Below, one piece after another: positions 26,368 to 34,848 of a stretch of 44,419 bases of DNA. The stretch comes from Polaromonas sp. CF318. GTDB lineage: Bacteria; Pseudomonadota; Gammaproteobacteria; Burkholderiales; Burkholderiaceae_C. The stretch covers positions 1 to 44,419 of the forward strand of contig NZ_AKIV01000099.1 of the NCBI RefSeq assembly GCF_000282655.1. The letters are read 5' to 3'. The notes beneath the pieces are model-generated. The model saw only the letters and a list, made by a program, of their open reading frames with translations, had not been told where the DNA came from and did not search any database. Numbering within the stretch: position 1 is the first letter of the stretch; the number at the start of each line of letters is the position of its first letter. Position numbers and translations under genes: made by a program.

Positions 26368-26457
26368 GCCCCCACGCTTTTCACTTCGTGTAATACGCTG
26401 CCCCCCGAGGGGGCGCTGCGCCTGCGGCCCGGCAAAGCCGGTTCCGCGGCCCCGGCT
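26368..26457 (+). repeat. dispersed hairpin repeat, copy 2
   Basis: It starts CCCCCACGCTTTTCACTTCG and continues with GCTGCCCCCCGAGGGGGC and a second palindromic part CGGCCCGGCAAAGCCGG. It lies between the convergent pmbA and yqeY genes, four bases after the pmbA stop. It has the same layout as copies 1, 3, 4 and 5. Confidence 0.85.
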
Positions 26458-26489
26458 TGACTTGAAGCTTCTTGCTGCGCGCGCTGGCT

Positions 26490-26939
26490 TCAGCCGGCCA
26501 GGGCGGCCTTCACCGCTGCCGAGACTTGGCCCATGTCGGCCTTGCCGGCCAGTTTGGCTTTCACCGCGCCCATGACCTTGCCCATGTCGCCGGGGCCGCT
26601 GGCGCCCAGCTCGGCCACGATGGCCTTGACGGCGGCCGCCACTTCGTCGGCGCTCAGGCGCGCCGGCAGGTAGGCCTGCAGCACGAGCAGTTCGGCGGCT
26701 TCCTTGTCGGCCAGGTCCTTGCGTTCGGCCTTCTGGAAGGCTTCCAGTGAATCCTTGCGCTGCTTGATCAGCTTGTCGACGATGGCGATCACGGCCGCGT
26801 CGTCAAGCACCACGCGTTCATCGACCTCTTTTTGCTTGAGGGCCGCCAGCAGCAGGCGTATGGTGCCCAGGCGCTCGCTGTCCTTGGCGCGCATGGCGGT
26901 CTTCATGTCTTCGGTGATTTTGTCTTTGAGGGCTGACAT
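26490..26939 (-). CDS. GatB/YqeY domain protein
   Basis: A 149-residue YqeY-family protein. It has MSALKDKITEDMKTAMRAKD, then GTIRLLLAALKQKEVDER, and a C-terminal helical domain like the tail of the GatB amidotransferase subunit (SADEVAAAVKAIVAELGASG, MGKVMGAVKAKLAGKADMGQ). The family may act on tRNA-dependent amidation, but no activity is proven. The ATG at 26939 has GGGGCTCCTG just upstream. It sits after rpsU on the same strand, the arrangement usual across Proteobacteria. Confidence 0.9.
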   Translation of the reverse strand: MSALKDKITEDMKTAMRAKDSERLGTIRLLLAALKQKEVDERVVLDDAAVIAIVDKLIKQRKDSLEAFQKAERKDLADKEAAELLVLQAYLPARLSADEVAAAVKAIVAELGASGPGDMGKVMGAVKAKLAGKADMGQVSAAVKAALAG

Positions 26940-27000
26940 TCGGGGCTCCTGAGGGCGGGAATAGGGAAGAGGGATGGATTGGCGCGGGCCAAAAAGCACA

Positions 27001-27035
27001 AAAGCCCGCAGAGCGTCCTCGTGCGGGCTTTTTTG
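27001..27035. terminator. terminator between rpsU and yqeY
   Basis: AAAGCCCGCA, an 11-base loop, then TGCGGGCTTTTTT. On the minus strand the same stem (GCCCGCA/TGCGGGC) ends in TTTTGTG, so it lies correctly after the rpsU stop. The plus-strand T-run is longer. Confidence 0.85.
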
Positions 27036-27059
27036 TTGCCGTGAGGCGGTACTAAGGGA

Positions 27060-27272
27060 TTAGTACAGCTTCTTGGGCAACTGCATGGAGCGGATGCGCT
27101 TGTAGTTGCGTTTGACGGCGGCTGCCTTCTTGCGCTTGCGTTCTGCCGTTGGTTTTTCGTAAAACTCGCGGGCGCGCAGGTCGGTCAGCAGGCCGAGTTT
27201 TTCAATGGTGCGCTTGAAACGGCGCAGAGCCACGTCGAAGGGCTCATTGTCTTTTACACGGATGGTGGTCAT
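27060..27272 (-). CDS. rpsU: 30S ribosomal protein S21
   Basis: A 70-residue, strongly basic protein. It starts [20 protein letters not shown] and has the S21 core [20 protein letters not shown] followed by a Lys/Arg-rich tail. S21 sits near the anti-Shine-Dalgarno on the 30S platform and helps initiation. The length is exactly as expected. The 315 bases upstream hold two opposed copies of the dispersed hairpin repeat and its promoter should lie in the first 80 bases; a palindrome-like TGATCTGATCAGGATCA occurs at about 27305-27321. Confidence 0.97.
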   Translation of the reverse strand: MTTIRVKDNEPFDVALRRFKRTIEKLGLLTDLRAREFYEKPTAERKRKKAAAVKRNYKRIRSMQLPKKLY

Positions 27273-27361
27273 TGTTCAATTGATCCAAAAGGTGCGCCCT
27301 AAATGATCTGATCAGGATCAGGCCAGGCGCGGGTTTGCTAGCAAAGCCTAGGATTATAGCA

Positions 27362-27443
27362 CCCCCACGGTCGTTCACTGCGTGTAACTCCCTGCCCCCC
27401 GAGGGGGCCGCCCGCCTGTGGCCCGGCAAAGCCGGTTCCACGG
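27362..27443 (+). repeat. dispersed hairpin repeat, copy 3
   Basis: CCCCCACGGTCGTTCACTGC followed by TGCCCCCCGAGGGGGCC and CCCGGCAAAGCCGG. It is upstream of rpsU and faces copy 4, so the two form a large inverted pair. Confidence 0.85.
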
Positions 27444-27493
27444 CTCATGCTGGGTTGAAGATTCAGGGCTTAACCAGCGCGGTATTTCACCAG

Positions 27494-27585
27494 TGGGGGC
27501 CGCGGGACTGGCTTTGCCAGACCGCAGGCGCCCGCCCCCTGGAAGGGGGGAACAGGCTACACGCAGTGAGCCTGGACGGGGGTGG
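27494..27585 (-). repeat. dispersed hairpin repeat, copy 4 (reverse, diverged)
   Basis: On the minus strand it carries CTCACTGCGTGTAGCC, then CCCCCCTTCCAGGGGG and CTGGCAAAGCCAG. The core hairpin loop has changed but the order of parts is the same. It ends two bases before the hydrolase stop codon, so it probably terminates that gene. Confidence 0.8.
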
Positions 27586-27587
27586 GC

Positions 27588-28538
27588 TTACTCTTTGATG
27601 AAAGTCAGCAAATCCTGGTTGAGCCGCTCCTTGTGGGTATCGGCCAGGCCGTGCGGTGCACCGGGGTAGACGATCAGCCTGGCGTTTTTCACCAGTTTCG
27701 CGGCTGCGCGGCCGGAGGCGTCGATGGGCACGATCTGGTCGTCGTCGCCGTGGATCACCAGGGTCGGCACGTCAAAGCGCCTGAGGTCCTCGGTGAAGTC
27801 GGTGGCCGAGAAAGCCGCGATCGAGTCATAGGTATTCTTGTGGCCCGCCTGCATGCCCTGTACCCAGAACGACTGGATCAAACCCTGCGAGACCTTGGCG
27901 CCGGGGCGGTTGAAGCCGAAAAACGGGCCCGAGGCGATGTCCAGGTAAAGCTGCGAACGATTGGCCAGTTCGCCCTGGCGAATGCCGTCGAACACCTCGA
28001 TCGGCAGGCCGCCCGGGTTGGCCGCCGTCTTCAGCATCAGGGGCGGCACGGCGCTGACCAGCACCGCTTTTTTGACCTTCGCGGTGCCGTAACGGCCGAT
28101 ATAACGCGCCACCTCGCCGCCGCCGGTCGAAAAACCCACCAGCGTCACGTCTTTCACGCCCAGTGTGTCGATCACCGCCGCAAGGTCGGCGGCGTAGTGG
28201 TCCATGTCGTTGCCGTCCCAGGGCTGGCTGGAGCGCCCGTGGCCGCGCCGGTCGTGGGCGATGACGCGGTAACCTTTTGAGGCCAGGAAGATCATTTGCG
28301 ATTCCCAGCTGTCCGAGTTGAGCGGCCAGCCGTGGCTGAAGCTCACCACGGGGCCATTCTTGGGGCCCCAGTCCTTGTAATAGATTTGCACGCCGTCCTG
28401 GGTGGTGACGTAGCTGGCGCTGCGTGCGGCGGACGCCGCCGGTTGCGGCGCGGCGGCGCCTGCTGCCATCGCGGGGCTGGCGGTGACGGCGGCAGCGGCC
28501 AGTGCGGTGGCGGCGGCGATACGGGTGAGAGCGTTCAT
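27588..28538 (-). CDS. secreted alpha/beta hydrolase, non-haem chloroperoxidase-like
   Basis: A 316-residue exported hydrolase. The signal peptide is residues 1-25 (cleavage near PAMA). The mature part has [22 protein letters not shown] and the nucleophile elbow GFSTGG (135-140, Ser137). Asp267 in HGDDDQIVP and His296 in [10 protein letters not shown] complete the triad. The motifs are those of bacterial cofactor-free haloperoxidases/perhydrolases, which mostly act as esterases; the real substrate is unknown. AAAGGAA lies 6 bases before the ATG. It is divergent from an AraC regulator across a low-GC promoter. Confidence 0.88.
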   Translation of the reverse strand: MNALTRIAAATALAAAAVTASPAMAAGAAAPQPAASAARSASYVTTQDGVQIYYKDWGPKNGPVVSFSHGWPLNSDSWESQMIFLASKGYRVIAHDRRGHGRSSQPWDGNDMDHYAADLAAVIDTLGVKDVTLVGFSTGGGEVARYIGRYGTAKVKKAVLVSAVPPLMLKTAANPGGLPIEVFDGIRQGELANRSQLYLDIASGPFFGFNRPGAKVSQGLIQSFWVQGMQAGHKNTYDSIAAFSATDFTEDLRRFDVPTLVIHGDDDQIVPIDASGRAAAKLVKNARLIVYPGAPHGLADTHKERLNQDLLTFIKE

Positions 28539-28648
28539 GGCTGTTCCTTTGAGAGGGTTGCAACAAGTCGGAATCGACAGAATGAACTTTACGCTTCACG
28601 AAATACGATAAGTGTTTAATAATCCTAAAAAATTGATTTGGAGTATTT
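28539..28648. promoter_or_regulatory. low-GC divergent promoter region (hydrolase / AraC regulator)
   Basis: 110 bases that are clearly more A+T-rich than their surroundings, especially 28586-28648 (TTTAATAATCCTAAAAAATT). It contains the Shine-Dalgarno of both genes (AAAGGAA for the hydrolase, TTTGGAG for the regulator) and a small palindrome GTTGCAAC at 28557-28564. It is likely the operator region for the AraC-type protein. Confidence 0.55.
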
Positions 28649-29476
28649 ATGGGCGACCGGCTAGAGGCCCTGTTGCGGCATTTCTCGGTGAGCGCGAATG
28701 TGTTCCATTCGGGCGCGCTTTGCGGCGTCAACGAGCTCGGCGAGGATGAGGGCACCGGCCAGCTTCACCTCGTGCGCAGCGGCGAAGTCGGCATCAGCCA
28801 TGGCGGCGCCGAGGTGATGCGTGTCAGCGGCCCCTGCCTGCTGCTTTACCCAAGGCCGATGGCGCATCGCTTCATCACAGATACCCGGCGTGGCGCCGAC
28901 TTTGTATGCGCGCACCTGCGCTTTGAGGGCGGCGCGGCCAACCCGATCGTTGCGGCGCTGCCGTCCTTTGTATGCCTGCCGCTGGCGCAGATCGAGGGCG
29001 CTGCCGGTGTCCTGCAACTGCTGTTCGAAGAGGCTTTTGAGCAGCGCTGCGGCCGGCAGGCGCTGCTGGACCGGCTGTTTGATGTGGTGCTGATCCAGGT
29101 GCTGCGGCACCTCATGGAAAGCGGTGAAACCCGCTCCGGCATGCTCGCGGGGCTCTCGCACCTGCGCTTGCGCCACGCGCTTGTCGCGATGCACCAGAAT
29201 CCCGGGCAAGAGTGGAGCCTGGAAGCGCTCGCCGATCATGCGGGCATGTCGCGCAGTGTGTTCGCCAACCAGTTCCGCGATACGGTCGGCTGCACGCCCG
29301 GCGCGTATTTGCAGCGTTGGCGGGTGGGTCTGGCGCAGCAGGCGCTGCGCCGTGGGCGGCCGCTCAAGCTGATTGCCGCTGAGGTCGGTTATGGCAGCGA
29401 GGCGGCGCTGTCGCGCGCCTTCAAGGCGCAAAGCGGCCTGTCACCGCGCGAGTGGAAGCTGGCCCAGCAGGCCTAG
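28649..29476 (+). CDS. AraC-family transcriptional regulator with cupin N-terminus
   Basis: A 275-residue regulator. Residues 1-170 look like the AraC cupin-type ligand domain (GEVGISHGGAEVMRVSGPCL, then LLYPRPMAHRF). Residues about 189-272 form the double helix-turn-helix: WSLEALADHAGMSRSVFANQ is the first, LIAAEVGYGSEAALSRAFKA the second, ending in GLSPREWK. A Shine-Dalgarno GGAG lies 7 bases before the ATG. It is divergent from the secreted hydrolase, so that gene is the obvious target. Its stop overlaps the stop of the convergent flavoprotein gene within a shared CTAG. Confidence 0.9.
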   Translation: MGDRLEALLRHFSVSANVFHSGALCGVNELGEDEGTGQLHLVRSGEVGISHGGAEVMRVSGPCLLLYPRPMAHRFITDTRRGADFVCAHLRFEGGAANPIVAALPSFVCLPLAQIEGAAGVLQLLFEEAFEQRCGRQALLDRLFDVVLIQVLRHLMESGETRSGMLAGLSHLRLRHALVAMHQNPGQEWSLEALADHAGMSRSVFANQFRDTVGCTPGAYLQRWRVGLAQQALRRGRPLKLIAAEVGYGSEAALSRAFKAQSGLSPREWKLAQQA

Positions 29477-30705
29477 CGCGCCGGTGTCAGCGCTTGCGCG
29501 CAGGCGTGCGCGGAGGCCCAGGCCCACTGGAAGTTGTAACCGCCCAGCCAGCCGGTCACATCCACCACTTCGCCTATGAAGTACAGCCCCGGCTGCTTCG
29601 ATTCCAGGGTTTGCGAGGACAGGTCGCGCGTGTCGACACCGCCGACGGTCACTTCGGCCTTGCGGTAGCCTTCGGAGCCGCTCGGCGTCAGTTCCCAGTC
29701 TGCCAGGCGTGCAGCCAGGCCTAGCAGCGCCTTGTCGGTCGCTTCGCTGATGGGTTTTTGCAGCGCAGGGTCGGTGCTGATCCAGGCGTCGGCCAGGCGG
29801 CCGGGCACCAGGCTCGCGAGTTCGTTGGCGATCAATTTTCGGGACGTGGCCTTGGCGCGCAGCAGCAGGGCCGGCAGGTCCACGCCGGGTGCCAGGTTGA
29901 TGTGTATGGGCTGGCCTTCGCGCCAGAAGCTGGAAATCTGCAGCACGGCCGGGCCGCTCAGGCCGCGGTGGGTGAACAGCAGGTCTTCCGGGAACACCAC
30001 GGCTTTTTTGCGCTGTTTGGGCGTCGCGTCAGCCGGGCTGGTTTCTATCAGCACCGGCAGCGCCAGGCCGGCCAGCTGGGCATAGGGCACCCAGCCTTCG
30101 CCGTCAAAGGTCAGCGGCACCAGCCCCGCGCGCGGCTCCACCAGGCGCAGGCCGAATTGTTTGGCGATGCGGTAGCCGAAATCGGTGGCGCCTATCTTGG
30201 GAATCGACAGGCCGCCGGTGGCGATCACCACCTGCGGCGCCGTGATGAGGCCGCGGTCGCTGTGAAGTTCGTAGTTGCCGCCCGCCTCCTGGGGGCTTTT
30301 GAGGCTCTGGACGCCGCAGGGCTGCCAGCGCGTGACCCCGCCGGCCTCGCATTCGGCCAGCAGCATGTTGATCACGTCTTCGGCCGAGCGGTCGCAGAAC
30401 AGCTGGCCCTTGTGCTTTTCGTGGAAAGGGATGTTGTGGTGCTGCAGCAGGGCGATGAAGTCCTGCGGCGTGTAGCGCGACAGCGCCGAGCGGCAAAAGT
30501 GCGGGTTCTCGCTCAGGAACTGCGCGGGCGTGGCGTCGCGGTTGGTGAAATTGCAACGGCCGCCGCCCGAGATGCGGATTTTCTCGGCGACTTTTTCGCT
30601 GTGGTCCAGCAGCAGCACCTTGAGGCCGCGCTGGCCCGCCTGGGCCGCGCAGAACAGCCCGGCGGCGCCTGCGCCAATCACCACGACGTCAAATTGATGC
30701 GTCAA
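29473..30705 (-). CDS. HI0933/BaiN-like FAD-dependent oxidoreductase
   Basis: A 410-residue flavoprotein of the HI0933 (TIGR00275) family. The dinucleotide motif VIGAGAAG is at about residues 10-17. ISGGGRCNFTN follows at about 46-56 and is diagnostic. The C-terminus ends GLYFIGEVVDVTGWLGGYNF, the FAD-closing segment. The start is a TTG, needed because the Rossmann strand begins only 7 residues later; AGGGG lies about 9 bases upstream. The substrate is unknown for most members. The stop overlaps the convergent AraC gene by 4 bases. Confidence 0.9.
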   Translation of the reverse strand: MTHQFDVVVIGAGAAGLFCAAQAGQRGLKVLLLDHSEKVAEKIRISGGGRCNFTNRDATPAQFLSENPHFCRSALSRYTPQDFIALLQHHNIPFHEKHKGQLFCDRSAEDVINMLLAECEAGGVTRWQPCGVQSLKSPQEAGGNYELHSDRGLITAPQVVIATGGLSIPKIGATDFGYRIAKQFGLRLVEPRAGLVPLTFDGEGWVPYAQLAGLALPVLIETSPADATPKQRKKAVVFPEDLLFTHRGLSGPAVLQISSFWREGQPIHINLAPGVDLPALLLRAKATSRKLIANELASLVPGRLADAWISTDPALQKPISEATDKALLGLAARLADWELTPSGSEGYRKAEVTVGGVDTRDLSSQTLESKQPGLYFIGEVVDVTGWLGGYNFQWAWASAHACAQALTPAR

Positions 30706-30737
30706 ATCGGCCCCTGGTCAATATCAATGCGTCGTGC

Positions 30738-31862
30738 TCAAGGTTTCCAGGTGAACGGGAATTTGAGCTGTTTCAGGAAACCGTTGGGCACGTAGTCGCC
30801 CAGCACGCCGTAGCGCTCGGGCCAGAGCTTGGTGCTTTTGACGGCGGTGCCGAACAGGTAGTCGATGAAGGCGTAGTGCGCCGAGTAGTTGCGGTCCAGC
30901 GCTTCCTGGTCCTGGCTGTGGTGCCAGTGGTGGAAGTTGGGCGTGACGATCAGGTAGCGCAGCGGGCCCAGGCGCACGCTCACGTTGGCATGGTTGAACA
31001 CCGCCTGGAAGCCGACGATCACGATGTAGGCGTCAATCACTTCCTTGGAAAACCCCAGCACATAGATGGGCGCCAGGATCAGCGTGCGGGTCAGCAGCAA
31101 TTCCAGGATGTGCTGGCGCGAGCCGGCCAGCCAGTCCATGCTTTTGGCGCTGTGGTGCACCGCGTGCAGGCGCCACAGCACGGGCACCTCGTGGTAGGCG
31201 CGGTGCGTCCAGTACTGCACCAGGTCGGCCACCAGCACGATCAGCAGCACGCCGGCCCAGAAAGGCAGGCCCTGCACCCAGCCGCGTATGCCGTCATTGG
31301 CGGCCCAGCTGAAGAACTTGTGCACCAGCAGGTTGGTGGCCAGCAGCACGAAGCCCACGATCATGTGGTTGACGATGAAGTGGTGGAAGTCGGTCTGCCA
31401 CTCGGCGCGGAACACCGGCTGGTCTTTGCGCAGCGCGAACAGCTTTTCAATGAAGATGAAGATCAGCGAGGAGCCCAGCAGGTCCAGGATGAACCAGTCC
31501 AGGCCGATGTAGGGCGTGTTGTCGGCGAAGTCGTTGACCGGCACCTTGTGGCCGCCCAGCAGCGCGGTGGCCACGACCAGCAAAAAAGCCGCGCCGGCCA
31601 GCCAGCGCGAGCGGTTGAAGATGATGTTGACCAGCGAGATGCCGCCGGCAATCACCAGCGAGGTGAACATCACGATGCGGATCACGTCGACGTTGTAGCT
31701 CTTGCGCAGCTCGGGCGTGGTCAGGTATTCGGGGAAATGAAAAGCCAGCACACCCAGAAAGCACAGCACGCCCAGGCTCAGCGCGATCACGCCGCTCATG
31801 ATGCCGCTGCCGGGGCGCAGTTCGCCGTGGCTTTCCGTCAGTTCGTTGAGTTTGTCTAGCAT
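30738..31862 (-). CDS. sterol desaturase / fatty acid hydroxylase family protein
   Basis: A 374-residue membrane di-iron oxygenase. About seven hydrophobic segments surround the eight-His cluster: HRAYH (220-224), LHAVHH (232-237) and HHWHH (311-315), with HYAFIDYLFGT after them. The family (PF04116) hydroxylates or desaturates lipids and sterol-like compounds. The ATG at 31862 has AGGGAAAG 5-6 bases upstream; a longer reading to 31946 overlaps the phosphoesterase stop. The substrate cannot be told from sequence. Confidence 0.9.
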   Translation of the reverse strand: MLDKLNELTESHGELRPGSGIMSGVIALSLGVLCFLGVLAFHFPEYLTTPELRKSYNVDVIRIVMFTSLVIAGGISLVNIIFNRSRWLAGAAFLLVVATALLGGHKVPVNDFADNTPYIGLDWFILDLLGSSLIFIFIEKLFALRKDQPVFRAEWQTDFHHFIVNHMIVGFVLLATNLLVHKFFSWAANDGIRGWVQGLPFWAGVLLIVLVADLVQYWTHRAYHEVPVLWRLHAVHHSAKSMDWLAGSRQHILELLLTRTLILAPIYVLGFSKEVIDAYIVIVGFQAVFNHANVSVRLGPLRYLIVTPNFHHWHHSQDQEALDRNYSAHYAFIDYLFGTAVKSTKLWPERYGVLGDYVPNGFLKQLKFPFTWKP

Positions 31863-31942
31863 CGCGTCTTTCCCTCTGCCGTTGTTTTTGACTTCGGGAG
31901 TGTAGCCGCGCACGCCGGATTCGGGGCCGGCCCGCGGTCTTG

Positions 31943-32935
31943 TCACTGTTTCACGATGACGGGCTGGACCGTGAACACATTGGGATTCCTGGGCTCAACG
32001 CCGACGCGCACCCAGTGGATCAGCGGGCTGCCGAAGGTCTGCAATCGCGTGAGGTTGGCTAGCAGCCTGGTGGGGCTGTAGAGCGGCTTGTCGACCTTGA
32101 AGAAATGCGTGTCGCCGTGCACCAGCAGCACCTGCCCGGCGAACTGTTCCGTTTCGGCGATGACATGGCTGATGAAATTGCGGTAGCCGCTGACCCCCGG
32201 CGCCTGGCTTTCGTCAATGCCCTCGGTTTCCGGCAAGTCAAAGCCCGGGTCGGCCTGGATCACCAGAACAAGGCCGCGCGCCTTGCCGGCCTTCGCCTGG
32301 GAAAAGGCCTCCTGCATCCAGCGCACATTGGCTGCGTCGCGTTCCAGGTATTCGGCGTTGGAGGCCTCACACTGGGCCGAGGTGCGCGCGCTTTTCTGGG
32401 TGCAGTCTTTCTCGTCCAGGATTTTGTTGTTGTTGCTGCCCGGCACGTTCAGCGTCGCGAACACGATGCCCTGGTGCGCGAAGCGCGTGTTCTCGACGAA
32501 TTTCTCGCCCGGCGGGGCCTGGTGGACCAGCGCCATGCTGCGCTTGCCCAGGCTGCGGGTGGTCGGGAACATGGTTTTGCGCAGGTAGGCCAGGCGCTCC
32601 AGGGCGTCGTAACCGCCGTTGTTGAGACGATGGCAGTCCGTCCACTCGTTGTCGCCGGGCACATAGACCACGGGCTTTCTCAGTTCGCCGAACATGGCCA
32701 GCGCCGAGGCATACATGTCCTCGGTGCATTTGGAGCTGCCGTCCTTGATGTCGCCGTCGTAGATCGAGAAGGCGATGTCCGACTGGTTGATGCTTTTGAG
32801 CAGTGCGGGGATTTTCGGGTCGTCGCCGGCTTTTTGGTAGGGCATGTCGCCCCAGAGGCCGAATGAAAAACTCTGCGCCTGCGCGCAGGCCATGCCGAGC
32901 GCCAGCAGCGCACCGGCCAGGAAACGGTGGGACAT
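31943..32935 (-). CDS. secreted calcineurin-like metallophosphoesterase
   Basis: A 330-residue protein with a signal peptide (residues 1-20, cleavage after AQA). Metallophosphoesterase motifs appear in order: GLWGDMPY (26-33), YDGDIKDG (59-66), PGDNEWTDCH (93-102) and, late, VHGDTHFF. These supply the Asp/Asn/His ligands of a two-metal site. Cys101, the pair at about 70 and others may form disulphides in the periplasm. The last residues (NPNVFTVQPVIV) are a beta strand. Substrate unknown. It is 80 bases upstream of the desaturase gene on the same strand. Confidence 0.85.
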   Translation of the reverse strand: MSHRFLAGALLALGMACAQAQSFSFGLWGDMPYQKAGDDPKIPALLKSINQSDIAFSIYDGDIKDGSSKCTEDMYASALAMFGELRKPVVYVPGDNEWTDCHRLNNGGYDALERLAYLRKTMFPTTRSLGKRSMALVHQAPPGEKFVENTRFAHQGIVFATLNVPGSNNNKILDEKDCTQKSARTSAQCEASNAEYLERDAANVRWMQEAFSQAKAGKARGLVLVIQADPGFDLPETEGIDESQAPGVSGYRNFISHVIAETEQFAGQVLLVHGDTHFFKVDKPLYSPTRLLANLTRLQTFGSPLIHWVRVGVEPRNPNVFTVQPVIVKQ

Positions 32936-33003
32936 CTTTGCTCCAGTCGAAAGACCGGAAGCTTAGGCGGGCCGTGTGACTGCTGTGTGACGCGGGCTTG
33001 CGT

Positions 33004-33780
33004 TCAGGCCACGAGCACGGCGTCGGGGTGCGCCGCCGCGAGGGCCACACCGCTGATCACGTCGCCCACGACGATGACCGAGGGGCTGGCCATGCCGGCC
33101 TCGCGTATCGCTGCCGCCAGCTCACCCAAGGTGGTGGTGATGTGGCGCTGCGTCGCCAGCGAGGCATTCTGGACCACGGCAACCGGCGTGGCGGCCGGCA
33201 GGCCGGCCAGCAGTTCGTCCTGGATGCGTTCGGCGCCGCTGACGCCCATGTAAATCACCAGCGTGAGGCGCGCGCTGTGCGCGGTGGTGGCCAGGGCCCT
33301 CCAGTCGGTGCCGCTGTCGCCGGGTTTGGCATGGCCGGTGACGAAGACCACGCCGTGCGCATGGTGGCGGTGCGTGAGCGGCACGCCCAGCGAGGTGACG
33401 GCGGCCAGGCCCGAGGTGATGCCGTTGACGACCTCCACCTCAATGCCGGCCTCGCGCAGGTGCTCGACCTCTTCGCCGCCGCGGCCGAAGATGAAGGGGT
33501 CGCCGCCCTTGAGCCGCACCACGTCTTCGCCCTCGCGGGCGGCCATCAGCATGAGTTTTTCAATAAAGGCCTGGGGCGTGGACTTGCAGCCGCCGCGCTT
33601 GCCCACATAGACGATGCGCGCCTCGGGCCGCGCGAAGGCCACGATCTCGTCGCTCACGAGGTCGTCCACCAGCAGCACGGTCGCGCGCTGTATCGCCTTC
33701 AGGGCCTTGAGGGTCAGCAGTTCCGGGTCGCCGGGGCCGGCGCCTACGAGGGTGACTTTTCCGTGGTTCATTGTGGTCAT
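33004..33780 (-). CDS. cobA: uroporphyrinogen-III C-methyltransferase
   Basis: A 258-residue SUMT enzyme that makes precorrin-2 from uroporphyrinogen III with two SAM. GKVTLVGAGPGDPELLTLKA at residues 7-26 is the N-terminal signature. VGKRGGCKSTPQ, VRLKGGDPFIFGRGGEE and GITSGLAAVTSLGVPLTHR follow. The C-terminal domain has VVGDVI. It lacks the CysG dehydrogenase/ferrochelatase part. The ATG overlaps the ybiB stop by 4 bases (TCAT on the plus strand). Siroheme derived from its product is the prosthetic group of NirB, so the position downstream of nirB-nirD-nasA makes sense. Confidence 0.95.
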   Translation of the reverse strand: MTTMNHGKVTLVGAGPGDPELLTLKALKAIQRATVLLVDDLVSDEIVAFARPEARIVYVGKRGGCKSTPQAFIEKLMLMAAREGEDVVRLKGGDPFIFGRGGEEVEHLREAGIEVEVVNGITSGLAAVTSLGVPLTHRHHAHGVVFVTGHAKPGDSGTDWRALATTAHSARLTLVIYMGVSGAERIQDELLAGLPAATPVAVVQNASLATQRHITTTLGELAAAIREAGMASPSVIVVGDVISGVALAAAHPDAVLVA

Positions 33781-34685
33781 TTGATTTGGGGCAACAAGTG
33801 CAAGATATGTTCCACCTGCCGCGCAATCGATGGCGGCACGGGTTTGTCGCCGGCCAGCACCGATTGAATATAGGCCGCGGTGGCGGCGGCGTCCACCGTC
33901 CTGGGCAGTTCGGGCAGGGTGGCCAGCGTGCCGGCCTGGGTTTCCTGCAGCAGTGAGCGCTTTCCGCCTATGAAAGCCTCCATCTGCGGCATGCGGCGCG
34001 CGTCGGCCACGCCTTCGCCCTCGGTGCCGCGCAGCAGCATGGCGTTGGCGCCTGTCAGCTCGAAGGTCTGCGCCATCGAGATGGCGTATTCCGGGTGCGT
34101 GTAACTGCTTACCACCAGGCTTTTGCCCAGGCAGGGGCTCATGATCTTGACCAAGCTGTGCGCCGGGTTGCGCAGGCCCACGGCGCGGCGCACGTCGAGC
34201 AGGCGCTTCAGGGACGGCAGCAGCAGCTCGGTGGGGGCGAAGACGGCTTCGCCGTTCCCGATCCTGCGCACCGCCGCCAGCGCAGGGATGCCCAGGGCCT
34301 GCAGCACTTCCGAGGCAAACACCCGGCTGGTTTCGGTGGGCGTGCCGTGCACCAGGACAGGCACACCTTCACGCGCCAGCAGCAGGGCCAGCAGCGGCGT
34401 GAGCACCGGCAGCTTGCGCGCGCCGTTGTAGCTGGGCAGCACCACGGTGGGGGTTTCGCCGGCGGGGAAATGCGCAAGGCGCTGCTGCAGCGCTTCGAGG
34501 AAACCCGCCATTTCTTCGGGCGTTTCGCCCTTGATGCGCATGGCCAGGCAAAAGCCGCCGATTTCCAGGTCGGTGACGGTGCCGTCCAGCACCTGGCCCA
34601 GCAGGTCGGCAGCCTGCTCGCGCGTGAGGGCGCGGGCGCCGTCCTTGCCGCGGCCGATTTCCTTGATGTATTGGCTAATGCCCAT
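33777..34685 (-). CDS. ybiB: YbiB-family DNA-binding protein (TrpD2 type)
   Basis: A 302-residue protein with the anthranilate-phosphoribosyltransferase fold. MGISQYIKEIGRGKDGARAL, then LDGTVTDLEIGGFCLAMRIK (helical N-domain), VVLPSYNGARKLPVL and VHGTPTETSR replace the TrpD catalytic loops. E. coli YbiB binds nucleic acids and is under LexA control; the family lacks TrpD activity. The start ATG at 34685 agrees with homologues; the frame remains open upstream through the intergenic repeat, which is not coding. It is commonly found between nitrate-assimilation genes and cobA in this family. Confidence 0.9.
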   Translation of the reverse strand: MGISQYIKEIGRGKDGARALTREQAADLLGQVLDGTVTDLEIGGFCLAMRIKGETPEEMAGFLEALQQRLAHFPAGETPTVVLPSYNGARKLPVLTPLLALLLAREGVPVLVHGTPTETSRVFASEVLQALGIPALAAVRRIGNGEAVFAPTELLLPSLKRLLDVRRAVGLRNPAHSLVKIMSPCLGKSLVVSSYTHPEYAISMAQTFELTGANAMLLRGTEGEGVADARRMPQMEAFIGGKRSLLQETQAGTLATLPELPRTVDAAATAAYIQSVLAGDKPVPPSIARQVEHILHLLPQIK

Positions 34686-34739
34686 AAGCGTGATTGTCTG
34701 CGAATGCAGATAACTTCTTGTTATGAGCTTAAATGTATA

Positions 34740-34815
34740 GCCCCCACGCTTTTCACTGCGTGTAAGGCGCTGCCCCCCGAGGGGGCCGTTTTTTCCTTGG
34801 GGCGGCCCGGCGGAA
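34740..34815 (+). repeat. dispersed hairpin repeat, copy 5
   Basis: GCCCCCACGCTTTTCACTGC, then GTGTAAGGCGC and TGCCCCCCGAGGGGGCC, followed by CCGTTTTTTCC. It lies in the 163-base gap between the nasA stop and the ybiB start (both minus strand) and may attenuate read-through into ybiB-cobA. Confidence 0.85.
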
Positions 34816-34848
34816 AAAAGAGGTGCTGCTTGCATAAACCGCTCGTCA

